64,000 bases of DNA from Mycobacterium sp. GA-1199 (GTDB lineage: Bacteria; Actinomycetota; Actinomycetes; Mycobacteriales; Mycobacteriaceae), in NCBI RefSeq assembly GCF_001500045.1, contig NZ_LQIX01000053.1:186001-250000 (forward strand), in the 5' to 3' direction. The first letter of the stretch is position 1; every line of letters begins with the position of its first letter. The notes beneath the pieces were generated by a model. That model ran no database searches. It saw only the letters and a program-made list of their open reading frames with translations, and was not told where the DNA came from. The position numbers and the translations under genes were made by a program. Shown piece by piece: positions 32,694 through 40,699 of the stretch.

Positions 32694-35600
32694 ATGTTTC
32701 GCCGTGCTGACGGCCGCACGCTGGTTAGCATGACTGGAATCGACGCGGCGCCGTTGAACTGGAGCGACTTGGGCGTGAGCGAGCTGGTACCGACCGGAAC
32801 GGTGACGCTGCTGCTGGCGGACGTCGAGGGGTCGACCCGGCTCTGGGAGACGCAGCCCGATGAGATGACGGCGGCCTTCGCCAACCTTGATCGAACGCTG
32901 GCCGAGGTCATCGGCGCGCACAGCGGCGTCCGGCCCATCGAGCAGGGCGAAGGTGACAGCTTCGTCATCGCGTTCGGGCGTGCAAGCGACGCGGTGGCAT
33001 GCGCCCTTGACCTACAGCGCGTTGCACTTTCACCGATCCGGCTGCGTATCGGCTTGCACACGGGCGAAGTGCAATTGCGTGACGAGGCCAACTACATCGG
33101 CCCCACCATCAACCGCACCGCCCGGATCCGCGATCTTGCGCACGGCGGGCAGACCGTCTTGTCCGGTACGACAAGCGATTTGGTGTCCGACCGGTTACCG
33201 GTAGATGCATGGCTCGCCGAACTCGGGACGCATCCGGTTCGCGACCTACCCAAGCCCGAACGCGTGGTGCAGCTGTGTCACCCCGCAATCCGTAACGACT
33301 TTCCGCCGCTACGCACCGCCAAAAGCTCACGCTCGCATAATCTCCCGGCTCTGCTGACCAGCTTCGTCGGTCGGGCTCTACAACTCGAGAAGGTATGCCG
33401 GCTGCTTGCCGACAACCGCATGGTCACCCTGACCGGCGCGGGCGGAGCCGGTAAGACACGACTCGCCATCGAGGCCGCGAAAGCTCTGTCCGAGGATTTC
33501 GACGACGGTCTGTGGTGGGTGGATCTGGCGGCCATCGCCGATCCGGCCGTCGTCTCGATAACGATTGCCCGCACGCTCGGACTGCCCGATCAACCGGGAC
33601 GGTCCCCGTTGGAGACGGTGCAGCGCTTCATCGGCAACCGCGAAATCCTCCTGCTGCTGGACAACTGCGAACACCTCCTGGACGCGTGCGGTGACGTGAT
33701 CACACGACTGCTCAACCACTGCCCGCAGTTGAGCATCCTCACCACCAGTCGCGAGCCGATCGCGGTGTCCGGAGAGATCACGTGGCGGGTGCCCTCTCTG
33801 TCATTGCAAGACGAAGCCGTCGCGCTGTTCACCGACCGGGCTCAACGGGCGCGGCCCACGTTCCACGCCTCGGGCGACGACCTTCAACTGGTGGTGGACG
33901 TGTGCCGGCGACTGGACGGTATGCCGCTCGCGATCGAGTTGGCGGCGGCCCGGATTCGCGCATTGTCACTGCGCCAGATCGCGGACAGCCTCAATGACAG
34001 GTTTAGGCTCCTCACCGGCGGTGCCCGAAACACCATGCGCCGCCAGCAGACCCTGCGGGCCTCCGTTGATTGGTCTCATGCGCTGTTGACGGAGCCGGAG
34101 CGGGTCCTGTTCCGCCGGCTGGGCGTATTCATGGACGGGTTCGACTTCGATGCCGCACAGGCTGTCGCCGCCACCAACGAGCTCGAGCAGTTCCAGATTC
34201 TCGATCAGCTGAGCCTGCTGGTCGACAAGTCCCTTGTCACCGCGGACGAGGAATCGGGCGCCATGCGTTATCGCCTGCTCGAGACGGTCCGTCAGTACGC
34301 ACTGGAGAAGCTCGCCGAATCCGGCGAAGCGACGCTGATGCGCGGTCGCCATCGCGACCACTATGTCGCCGCAGCGGTCCGCCTTGAGGAAGATGAACGG
34401 CTCGTCCAATGGGCCGAACAGGAGACCGGAAACCTGCGCGCTGCCCACGCCTGGAGTATCGACTGCGAGGAGTTCGAGCCCGCGCTTCGGCTGATTTCCG
34501 CTCTGCAGAGACTGTGGGAGACACGCGGCAGGATGCGCGAAGGCATCGCCGCATTCGATCTGGCGTTCAATGACGAGGGCTATCGGGACGAGGACGTCGC
34601 TGCGGCGGTCTGGATACGCGCCGTCGCCGACAGAAGCATCCTGACGGCCTGGACCGCCGATTCGGCGAGCTTGGAGCGCGGCGAGGAGGCGTTGGCGGCT
34701 GCCCGGGGCTTGGGCGACCAGGGACTCATTGCACTATGCCTGGCCGCCTGCGGAGCGATCGCCTACTACCTCCCCGAGGTGTCTCAAGCGTATTGGGCCG
34801 ACGCCATCGATCTCGCGCGCCAAGCCGGTGATCGGGCGAGGTTGTGCTACTTCCTCAGCTGCCTTGCCGTCGCAACGAATGTGGCGGGGCAGCCGCTCGC
34901 CTCGCAGCTGGCGGCGGAAGAGGGTCGTCTCGTCGCCGACGCCATCGGCGATGGCTTCGTGTCGCGTCATTGCCGGATCTGGCAAGCGACCGCGATGGGC
35001 TGGCGAGGCGGAGTACAGGGTGCGGACGAGGTGATCCGCGGCGTCAGCGAAGAGGCACGTGCGGCCGGTGAACGAATGCTCGAGTTATTCGCCCTGGTCT
35101 GTGAATGCAGCTGGTTCGCATACGAGGGGAACGCAGCCGTGGCTCGAATGAAATCCGAGGAAGCGCGCGAAACCTCGATCGCGATGGGCGGTTTCCATGA
35201 GGACACGATCCACGTTGCCTGGGCACTTTCGGCCCTGGCCGCCGGCCGCGGCGCGGAGGCAAAGGCGGAGTGCGAAGCGGCGATAGGACAAACCGTTCCC
35301 GAGCGGATGCCCTACATACGAGCCCTCACTCCGATGACCCTGGCGCTGCTCGCGTGCAGTGAGGTCGCCGCCGCACGCCTGTGGGTCGACGAAACGATCG
35401 GGCTCACGGTCGGCAATTACCAACTGAACGCGCTCGTCGCGCGAGCTCACGTAGCGCTTGCCCAGGGCGAACGCGACCAAGCCGAGCGGGACGCCCACGA
35501 CGCCCTGGCGCTCGCACTGGTCACCGGCGCGTTCTTGCACGTTCCCGAGGCGCTCGAGGCTCTCGCACGCTGCGCAATTCGCGACGGAAATCACCGGCAC

Positions 35601-36014
35601 GCGGCCCGCCTCCTCGGTGCGGCCACGGCCCGCCGAACCGTGATGGGCGTAGCGCGGTGGCCGGTATACGCGATCGGATACGACGATGCGGTTGCAGAGT
35701 GCCGAGAAGCCATGGGAGAAGGCGTGTTCAACGCTATCTGGACCGAGGGTTCGGCCATGTCGACCGAGGAGGCCATCGCTTACGCCCAACGCGGAAGGGG
35801 GGAACGGAAGCGGCCCACGAGCGGCTGGGAGTCGCTGACGCCCACCGAGCGGGACGTCGTCCGCCACGCCGTCGACGGGTTGGGCAACAAGGACATCGCC
35901 GAGCGGATGTTCATCTCGCCTCGTACGGTGCAGACGCATCTGACCCACGTCTACGCCAAGCTCGGATGCACCTCGCGGATTCAGCTCATCCGAGAAGCCG
36001 CACGTCACGCGTGA
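32694..36014 (+). CDS. adenylate cyclase-like / NB-ARC ATPase / LuxR transcriptional regulator
   Basis: A 1106-residue three-part regulator of the mycobacterial Rv0386/Rv1358/Rv2488c type. Residues about 35-195 are a class III nucleotide cyclase domain. Metal Asp43 (LADVEGST) and Asp88 (GEGDS) are kept, the substrate-specifying Lys is Gln84, and the Asn/Arg pair is in TINRTARIRD. An NB-ARC-like STAND ATPase follows, with Walker A GAGGAGKT (248-255) and LLLLDNCEH as Walker B. A long helical repeat region leads to a LuxR helix-turn-helix (about 1043-1106; LTPTERDVVRHAVDGLGNKDIAERMFIS). Start ATG 32694 or ATG 32730; neither has a clear ribosome site. It ends convergent with, and 10 bases into, the next gene. 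Confidence 0.9.
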   Translation: MFRRADGRTLVSMTGIDAAPLNWSDLGVSELVPTGTVTLLLADVEGSTRLWETQPDEMTAAFANLDRTLAEVIGAHSGVRPIEQGEGDSFVIAFGRASDAVACALDLQRVALSPIRLRIGLHTGEVQLRDEANYIGPTINRTARIRDLAHGGQTVLSGTTSDLVSDRLPVDAWLAELGTHPVRDLPKPERVVQLCHPAIRNDFPPLRTAKSSRSHNLPALLTSFVGRALQLEKVCRLLADNRMVTLTGAGGAGKTRLAIEAAKALSEDFDDGLWWVDLAAIADPAVVSITIARTLGLPDQPGRSPLETVQRFIGNREILLLLDNCEHLLDACGDVITRLLNHCPQLSILTTSREPIAVSGEITWRVPSLSLQDEAVALFTDRAQRARPTFHASGDDLQLVVDVCRRLDGMPLAIELAAARIRALSLRQIADSLNDRFRLLTGGARNTMRRQQTLRASVDWSHALLTEPERVLFRRLGVFMDGFDFDAAQAVAATNELEQFQILDQLSLLVDKSLVTADEESGAMRYRLLETVRQYALEKLAESGEATLMRGRHRDHYVAAAVRLEEDERLVQWAEQETGNLRAAHAWSIDCEEFEPALRLISALQRLWETRGRMREGIAAFDLAFNDEGYRDEDVAAAVWIRAVADRSILTAWTADSASLERGEEALAAARGLGDQGLIALCLAACGAIAYYLPEVSQAYWADAIDLARQAGDRARLCYFLSCLAVATNVAGQPLASQLAAEEGRLVADAIGDGFVSRHCRIWQATAMGWRGGVQGADEVIRGVSEEARAAGERMLELFALVCECSWFAYEGNAAVARMKSEEARETSIAMGGFHEDTIHVAWALSALAAGRGAEAKAECEAAIGQTVPERMPYIRALTPMTLALLACSEVAAARLWVDETIGLTVGNYQLNALVARAHVALAQGERDQAERDAHDALALALVTGAFLHVPEALEALARCAIRDGNHRHAARLLGAATARRTVMGVARWPVYAIGYDDAVAECREAMGEGVFNAIWTEGSAMSTEEAIAYAQRGRGERKRPTSGWESLTPTERDVVRHAVDGLGNKDIAERMFISPRTVQTHLTHVYAKLGCTSRIQLIREAARHA

Positions 36015-36625
36015 CGGTTCAACCGATACAGCAGGTTGTTCCGCACAGCCGGCCACTCGACGTCGAGGATCGAATACACCACCGTGTCACGGCGCGATCC
36101 GTCGGGCAGAAGCTGGTGGCTGCGCAATATTCCGTCGAGTTTGGCGCCGAGCCGCTCGATCGCTTGGCGGCTCGCTGAATTGAAGAAATGCGTGCGGAAC
36201 TCGGCTGCAACACAACCCAACTCGTTGAACGCATGCTCGAGCATCAGCAACTTGGTCTCCGAGTTGACGCCGGTGCGCCGCGCTGCGGCCACGTACCAGG
36301 TGTTGCCGATCTCGAGCCGCCGATTCGAAGCGTCGACGCTCATGTAACTCGACGACCCGACCAGGGTTCCATCGTGGCGTCGCACCACGAACGTCAGCCC
36401 GCTGTCGGGGGCCTGCACCGCCAATCGGGCGTCCACCCACCGCTCGACGGCTTCGGGTGCGGGCGCAGCGGTGAACCACAAGCGCCCGAGCTCACCGTCG
36501 GCGGCGACGGCCGCGATCTCCGAAACATGCTCGCGGCGCAGCGGTTCCAGCGTCACCCAGCGGTCGCCAGTCAAATCGACCGGCTGGACGAAACCACGTC
36601 GGCGGTCTACCGGACCGTCGCCCAC
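36005..36625 (-). CDS. GNAT-family N-acetyltransferase (RimJ/RimL type)
   Basis: About 206 residues. The GNAT fold is seen in VTLEPLRREHVSEIAAV, VGSSSYMSVDASNRRLEIG, TWYVAAARRTGVNSETKLLML and FNSASRQAIERLGAKLDGILR, the typical RimJ/RimL order. These enzymes acetylate protein N-termini or small amines from acetyl-CoA. The start is uncertain. GTG 36625 overlaps the upstream membrane-protein stop by 19 bases; a downstream TTG or GTG is also possible. The open frame continues upstream to 37378 but that is only frame noise. It is probably co-transcribed with the membrane protein gene. Confidence 0.8.
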   Translation of the reverse strand: MGDGPVDRRRGFVQPVDLTGDRWVTLEPLRREHVSEIAAVAADGELGRLWFTAAPAPEAVERWVDARLAVQAPDSGLTFVVRRHDGTLVGSSSYMSVDASNRRLEIGNTWYVAAARRTGVNSETKLLMLEHAFNELGCVAAEFRTHFFNSASRQAIERLGAKLDGILRSHQLLPDGSRRDTVVYSILDVEWPAVRNNLLYRLNRHA

Positions 36626-37023
36626 GCGGTCACCATCGCCCAGACCGACAGAACCGCCGCAACCACAGCCATGGCGGCGCCGATATAGAGTCCGTAGCCG
36701 GCGGACACCGGCGAGTACACGTAGAGCCGGTGGTACCACACGGCCAGGACCACCAGCAGCACCGAAATCGCCAGCGCGGCAGTCGATGCGATGCGAGCCG
36801 AGAATCCTCGGGCCGACATCGCACCCGCGACGATCAGCAACGAGGCCAGCAGCACGATCAACTGGCCCACCCCGAACCCGGGTTTCGGCGCCGGCAGGTC
36901 GCCGAAGATACCGCCGATCGCGCTGACCCGGCCGCCGTTCGCGGTCAGCCACGGCAGCCAAGCGCTCACCGAGACGATCGCCCCGCACATGGCGACCAGC
37001 CATCCGGGGCGCACTCGCGACAT
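36607..37023 (-). CDS. small membrane protein, four predicted helices
   Basis: A 138-residue hydrophobic protein with about four transmembrane segments (near 10-27, 52-70, 80-98 and 110-132). It begins MSRVRPGWLVAMCGAIVSVSAWLPW. A Gly/Pro-rich extracellular loop (GGRVSAIGGIFGDLPAPKPGFG) follows the first helix. Mycobacteria have several such proteins without known function, and I cannot assign one. It is divergent from the cupin gene and overlaps the acetyltransferase downstream. Confidence 0.75.
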   Translation of the reverse strand: MSRVRPGWLVAMCGAIVSVSAWLPWLTANGGRVSAIGGIFGDLPAPKPGFGVGQLIVLLASLLIVAGAMSARGFSARIASTAALAISVLLVVLAVWYHRLYVYSPVSAGYGLYIGAAMAVVAAVLSVWAMVTAWATVR

Positions 37024-37101
37024 GCCACGAGCCTATCGGCTGGATCGCACCGCACCGGTCTCTAGTCTGGAGTGTCCGACACCGAAAAGGCAGGTACTGG
37101 G

Positions 37102-37548
37102 ATGACCGATCTTCCGGAATGGGCGCAGCGCCTCGACCTGTCCCCCCATCCGGAGGGCGGCTGGTACAGGGAGACGTGGCGCAGTGACCTGATGGTGCCG
37201 CAGTCCGCATTGCCGCCGGACTACACCGGCCCGCGCAGCGCCGGTACGGCAATCCTCTTCCTGCTGATGCCCGGTCAGCAGTCGGCCTGGCACACCGTGC
37301 GCAGCGCCGAGCTGTGGCTGTTCCACGCGGGCAGCCCGCTACTGCTCGAGGTCGGGCCCGAACAAGGCGGTGCCACAACGCATCTCCTAGGGATCGACAT
37401 CCTCGCCGGCGAGCAGCCCCAGTTCGTCGTGCCGCCGGGCCACTGGCAGCGCGCCCGCCCCCGCGACGACGAGCCGAGCCTGGTCAGCTGTGTCGTGGTG
37501 CCGGGATTCGATTTCGCGGACTTCGCCCTCGCCGCGCCGACCGCCTGA
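37102..37548 (+). CDS. DUF985 cupin-fold protein
   Basis: A 148-residue single-domain cupin of the DUF985 family (YML079-like). Family motifs are seen: LDLSPHPEGGWYRETWRS, GTAILFLL, SAWHTVRSAELWLFHAGSPL and FVVPPGHWQ. The His and Glu of the cupin core (WHTVRSAELW) are present. A ligand or reaction is not established for the family, although sugar or nucleotide-sugar binding has been suggested. ATG 37102 is preferred to the in-frame start at 37072. It is convergent with the S4-domain gene, with a 2-base gap. Confidence 0.82.
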   Translation: MTDLPEWAQRLDLSPHPEGGWYRETWRSDLMVPQSALPPDYTGPRSAGTAILFLLMPGQQSAWHTVRSAELWLFHAGSPLLLEVGPEQGGATTHLLGIDILAGEQPQFVVPPGHWQRARPRDDEPSLVSCVVVPGFDFADFALAAPTA

Positions 37549-37550
37549 AC

Positions 37551-37916
37551 TCATCTGAGGCCCGCGCGCAGCCTGTCGAGCATCCGGCGATCCCGCTTGG
37601 TCGGCCGGCCCGCACCACGGTCGCGTGCCGCGAACTGCACCGTCTCGGAGACCGCGGGCTTGGGTGTCCGGTCGAGATAACACGTCGACGCGTCGGCCGC
37701 GCCCACCCGCTTCTGGATCACCCGCAGCACCTCGACGACCCGGGTGGTCTGCCCGATGCGGGCCCGCACCTCGTCGCCGGGCGATACCGGGGTGGCCGGC
37801 TTGGCGGGCCGCCCGTTGACCCGGACGTGCCCACCCCGGCATGCCTCGGCGGCGTCGGGCCTGGTCTTTGCCAACCGGACCGACCACAACCACCTGTCTA
37901 TGCGGGTCGACTCCAC
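37551..37916 (-). CDS. S4-domain RNA-binding protein (Hsp15/RqcP type)
   Basis: A 121-residue protein with an N-terminal S4 domain (about 3-60; STRIDRWLWSVRLAKTRPDAAEACRGG in part, VRVNGRPAKPATPVSPGD). A basic tail ends in GRPTKRDRRMLDRLRAGLR. This is the layout of Hsp15/RqcP proteins, which bind the 50S subunit carrying stalled peptidyl-tRNA and help recycle it. Start ATG 37916. It is divergent from the SDR-like gene across a promoter region with phased repeats. Confidence 0.85.
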   Translation of the reverse strand: MESTRIDRWLWSVRLAKTRPDAAEACRGGHVRVNGRPAKPATPVSPGDEVRARIGQTTRVVEVLRVIQKRVGAADASTCYLDRTPKPAVSETVQFAARDRGAGRPTKRDRRMLDRLRAGLR

Positions 37917-37941
37917 GCCACCATCATCACCCTCGGCGGCT

Positions 37942-37978
37942 ACCTTATTGTGACCTTAGATAGACCTTATTTTTCTTA
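37942..37978. promoter_or_regulatory. three ACCTTA direct repeats at 11-bp spacing
   Basis: ACCTTA starts at 37942, 37953 and 37964, each exactly 11 bases apart, and a partial copy (TCTTA) follows at 37974. The region is AT-rich and lies between two divergent starts (37916 and 38034). Eleven-base direct repeats are the binding format of OmpR/PhoB-type response regulators and place all copies on one face of the helix. The regulator is unknown. Confidence 0.65.
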
Positions 37979-38033
37979 GGAATAGGTGTACGGTTGGGGC
38001 CACGCGGGCGCGCAGCGACGGAAGGAGCCCGAC

Positions 38034-38612
38034 ATGGATCACCAACCCGAACGAATCGTCCTGGTCACCGGCGGCTCGAGAGGCCTCGGCGCGCGGGTCG
38101 CACGCCAGCTCGCCGGCGCCGACAGCCACGTCGCCGTGACCCGCGACATCTCCGACGAGGTCGAATCCGCGGAGGTGATCGACGGCATCGCATCGCGCTT
38201 CGGTCGGTTGGACACTCTGATCCTCAACTCGTCGGACGCGCTGGACACCGGCGCGGATCCCGACTGCGCGATGCGCCTCAACCGCGACGCCCAACGCCGG
38301 CTCGCCCTGGCGGCTCTACCGCTGATGCCGGTCGGCGGACGGATCGTCTTCGTCACGAGCCATCAGGCCCACTTCTTCCCCGACAAGGCGGTGCCCAAGG
38401 GCTACACGGCCGTCGCGGCCAGCATGCGGGCCGGCGAGACCGCGCTGCTGACGAGGCGGTCAGAGTTCCGCCAGGCGGGCGTACAGCTCACGGTGGTGTC
38501 CGGCGACATGAGCCACATGACCTTCGCCGACGCCGTCGTCGACGCGGCCACCACGCCGAACCCGGCGAGCATCGTCTTCGTCGGCAGGACCGACTACCTG
38601 ATGACCGCCTGA
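38034..38612 (+). CDS. atypical SDR-fold protein
   Basis: A 192-residue Rossmann protein with the SDR dinucleotide motif TGGSRGLG (12-19). The rest departs from classical SDRs: the NNAG position reads NSSDA, and the active-site Tyr124 is followed by TAVA, so the catalytic Lys of YxxxK is Ala128. The C-terminal substrate region is also short. It may bind NAD(P) without normal dehydrogenase chemistry. ATG 38034 follows GAAGGAG by 6 bases. The phased ACCTTA repeats lie upstream. Confidence 0.75.
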   Translation: MDHQPERIVLVTGGSRGLGARVARQLAGADSHVAVTRDISDEVESAEVIDGIASRFGRLDTLILNSSDALDTGADPDCAMRLNRDAQRRLALAALPLMPVGGRIVFVTSHQAHFFPDKAVPKGYTAVAASMRAGETALLTRRSEFRQAGVQLTVVSGDMSHMTFADAVVDAATTPNPASIVFVGRTDYLMTA

Positions 38613-38614
38613 CG

Positions 38615-38632
38615 CTCGCTCACTGCAGCGAG
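38615..38632. terminator. short stem-loop between convergent genes
   Basis: CTCGCT (38615-38620) and AGCGAG (38627-38632) pair around CACTGC. It lies between the convergent stops at 38612 and 38620 and could serve both transcripts. The stem is only 6 bp. Confidence 0.3.
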
Positions 38633-39393
38633 GACAGGTTGAAGGCCGCCCCGGTGCAATCGGCTATCGCGGCCAACCGACCGTAGGGTGTGTCCTCGGC
38701 GCCGCGAATCACGGCGCCTCCGTGATCGAGAATCAACTGCACGGTCTTGTCGACGTCGTCGGCGCCCAGGAAGAAGTTCCAGTTCGAGGGCTCGGCCTCG
38801 GGCAGGAAGGCGCTGCCGTCCATCAGACCGAGCAGCGCCTCACCATCGAAGTTCGCCGTGCTGTAGCGGAATTCGTCGGTGTCGGACACCGTCTCGATGT
38901 GCCAGCCGAACAGGTCGCGGTAGAACTGCTGCGACCTGGCGTAGTCGCGGCCGGTCCACTGGAAGTACACCGGTGCCCCGTGCTCGTTGACGACCTCGAA
39001 TCCGCGGTGCCCACCCGGCTGCCACAGCCCGACGAGCGCGCCGCTGGGGTCGGACAGCATGCCCATCCAGCCCTTGTCCTTGATCTCCATCACGGGTGCT
39101 CCGCACGTCGTCGCGCCCGCAGCGACCGCCGCGTCGAGGGTGGCCTTGGCGTCGGTGGTGTGGAAGTAGGTGGTCCAACCGTCCGGGCTGTTCCACTGCG
39201 GGTCGTTGAACATCAGGCCTGCGATCGGCCTGCCGTCCTTCGACGCGGTGACGTAGCCGCCGTATTCGGGGCCCGCCGACTCGAACGTCCAGCCGAACAC
39301 CTCGCCGTAGAAGGCCTGCGAGCGTTCGACGTCCGAGGACGCCAGGTCGATCCAGGTCGGGGCGCCTACGGGGGCGGAATTGCGGACGGGCAC
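38620..39393 (-). CDS. two-domain VOC (glyoxalase/bleomycin-resistance fold) protein
   Basis: A 257-residue protein of two VOC domains (about 10-125 and 135-255). The first starts PTWIDLASSDVERSQAFYGEVFGW and the second PVYFQWTGRDYARSQQFYRDLFGWHIE. It resembles the mycobacterial Rv0577/CFP30-type proteins in length and order. VOC proteins use metal or hydrophobic pockets to bind small molecules; function here is unknown. GTG 39393 is preceded by AAGGAG. Confidence 0.85.
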   Translation of the reverse strand: MPVRNSAPVGAPTWIDLASSDVERSQAFYGEVFGWTFESAGPEYGGYVTASKDGRPIAGLMFNDPQWNSPDGWTTYFHTTDAKATLDAAVAAGATTCGAPVMEIKDKGWMGMLSDPSGALVGLWQPGGHRGFEVVNEHGAPVYFQWTGRDYARSQQFYRDLFGWHIETVSDTDEFRYSTANFDGEALLGLMDGSAFLPEAEPSNWNFFLGADDVDKTVQLILDHGGAVIRGAEDTPYGRLAAIADCTGAAFNLSSLQ

Positions 39394-39468
39394 GATGGTC
39401 TCCTTCTCGGTGGGTGGTCAATCACCGGTGCAGACCGCCGTCGGCGCGAAAACTCATCGAACGGCGTC

Positions 39469-40371
39469 TTACGACGCGACCCCCAGGACCCGCAGCGCGT
39501 TCTCCTTGTAGATCAGCGACTGCACCACCGGGTCGATGTCGAGGGTGTCGAAGTCGGCACGCCACCGGTCGATCTGGATGTACGGGAAGTCGGTGCCGAA
39601 AAGAACCTTGGTGCGCAGTTGCCGGCTCATGGCGCGGACCAGCTGCGGCGGGAAGTACTTCGGGCTCCACCCGGACAGGTCGATGTACACGTTGGCCTTG
39701 TGCGTGGCGATCGCGATCTGCGAGTCGACCCAGGGCACCGCGGGATGGGCCATCACGATCGTCAGATCCGGGAAGTCGGCGGCGACGTCGTCGAGCAGCA
39801 TCGGATCGGAGTAGCGCAGTTTGATGCGGTGCCCACCCGGCAGCCCCGAGCCCATCCCCGTCTGCCCGGTGTGGAACAAGGCGGGCAGCCCGGCCTCGGT
39901 GATCGCCTCGTAGATCGGGTAGAAGCGACGGTCGTTGGGCTCGAACGCCTGCATGCTCGGATGGAACTTGAAGCCCTTGACCCCGTAGTCCCGGACGAGT
40001 TCGTGGACGCGGTGCACCGCCCGGCGCTCGTGCCACGGATCAACGCTGCCGAACGGGATCAGCACGTCGTTGTTGCGCGCGGCGCCGGCGACGAGGTCCT
40101 CGATCGAGTTCGGCACATGGCGCATCGCCGTGCGCGCGTCGATGGTGAAGACGACGGCCGCCGTGTTGTGCTGCCGGTACAGGTCGGCGACCGCGTCGAC
40201 GCCGGCCGTCGCGCCGGGTGGCATCTTGAAGTACTTCTCGGTCGCCTCGACGAGTTCGTCGACGTAGGCCTTGTGGCCGTGGCAGTCGATCTCGACGTGG
40301 GTGTGGATGTCGATCGCCGCAATGCGGTCGAAATCGATGCCGTATTCGTACTTCTCGCCGCGTACCGTCAC
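39469..40371 (-). CDS. amidohydrolase family 2 (ACMSD-like) protein
   Basis: A 300-residue metal-dependent TIM-barrel hydrolase/decarboxylase of the amidohydrolase-2 type. Metal ligands are visible in the opening DIHTHVEIDCHGH (21-33), in KGFKFHPSMQ, the ALFHTGQTG segment and the late FGTDFPY Asp. Family members hydrolyse or decarboxylate ring-cleavage products and similar carboxylates. GTG 40371 is the start. Its divergent neighbour starts at 40376, leaving 4 bases between start codons. Confidence 0.82.
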   Translation of the reverse strand: MTVRGEKYEYGIDFDRIAAIDIHTHVEIDCHGHKAYVDELVEATEKYFKMPPGATAGVDAVADLYRQHNTAAVVFTIDARTAMRHVPNSIEDLVAGAARNNDVLIPFGSVDPWHERRAVHRVHELVRDYGVKGFKFHPSMQAFEPNDRRFYPIYEAITEAGLPALFHTGQTGMGSGLPGGHRIKLRYSDPMLLDDVAADFPDLTIVMAHPAVPWVDSQIAIATHKANVYIDLSGWSPKYFPPQLVRAMSRQLRTKVLFGTDFPYIQIDRWRADFDTLDIDPVVQSLIYKENALRVLGVAS

Positions 40372-40375
40372 CCAC

Positions 40376-40699
40376 GTGACGATATATGCGCTGAACCTCT
40401 TCGACGTCGCCGACCGCGACGAGTATCTGGCCTATTCGAAGCGCTCCCCCGCGGAGGTCGCCAGGCACGGCGGTCGCGTCGTGGCCCTCGGACAGTTCAG
40501 CGAGGCCGTCCTCGGCGACATCGAGCCGCGAAAAGTGCTGATCCTCGTCGAGTGGGACTCCAAGGACGCGTTCGACGGCTACCGCAACGACCCCGACCTG
40601 GTCGACTTGCACAGGCATCGGGAGGACGGGTCGTCGTCATACATCTGGCACCTGTTCGACCGGTTGGACGATTTGCGGCCTCTACTCAAGACCCAGTGA
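40376..40699 (+). CDS. DUF1330 family protein
   Basis: A 107-residue ferredoxin-like dimeric alpha/beta barrel protein of the DUF1330 family. It begins MTIYALNLFDVADRDEYLAYSKR and has GGRVVALGQF and the LILVEWDSKDAFDGYRNDPD motif. No function is known. GTG 40376 is chosen; the open frame further upstream lies antisense to the amidohydrolase. Its last 14 bases overlap the end of the convergent acyl-CoA ligase gene. Confidence 0.75.
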   Translation: MTIYALNLFDVADRDEYLAYSKRSPAEVARHGGRVVALGQFSEAVLGDIEPRKVLILVEWDSKDAFDGYRNDPDLVDLHRHREDGSSSYIWHLFDRLDDLRPLLKTQ

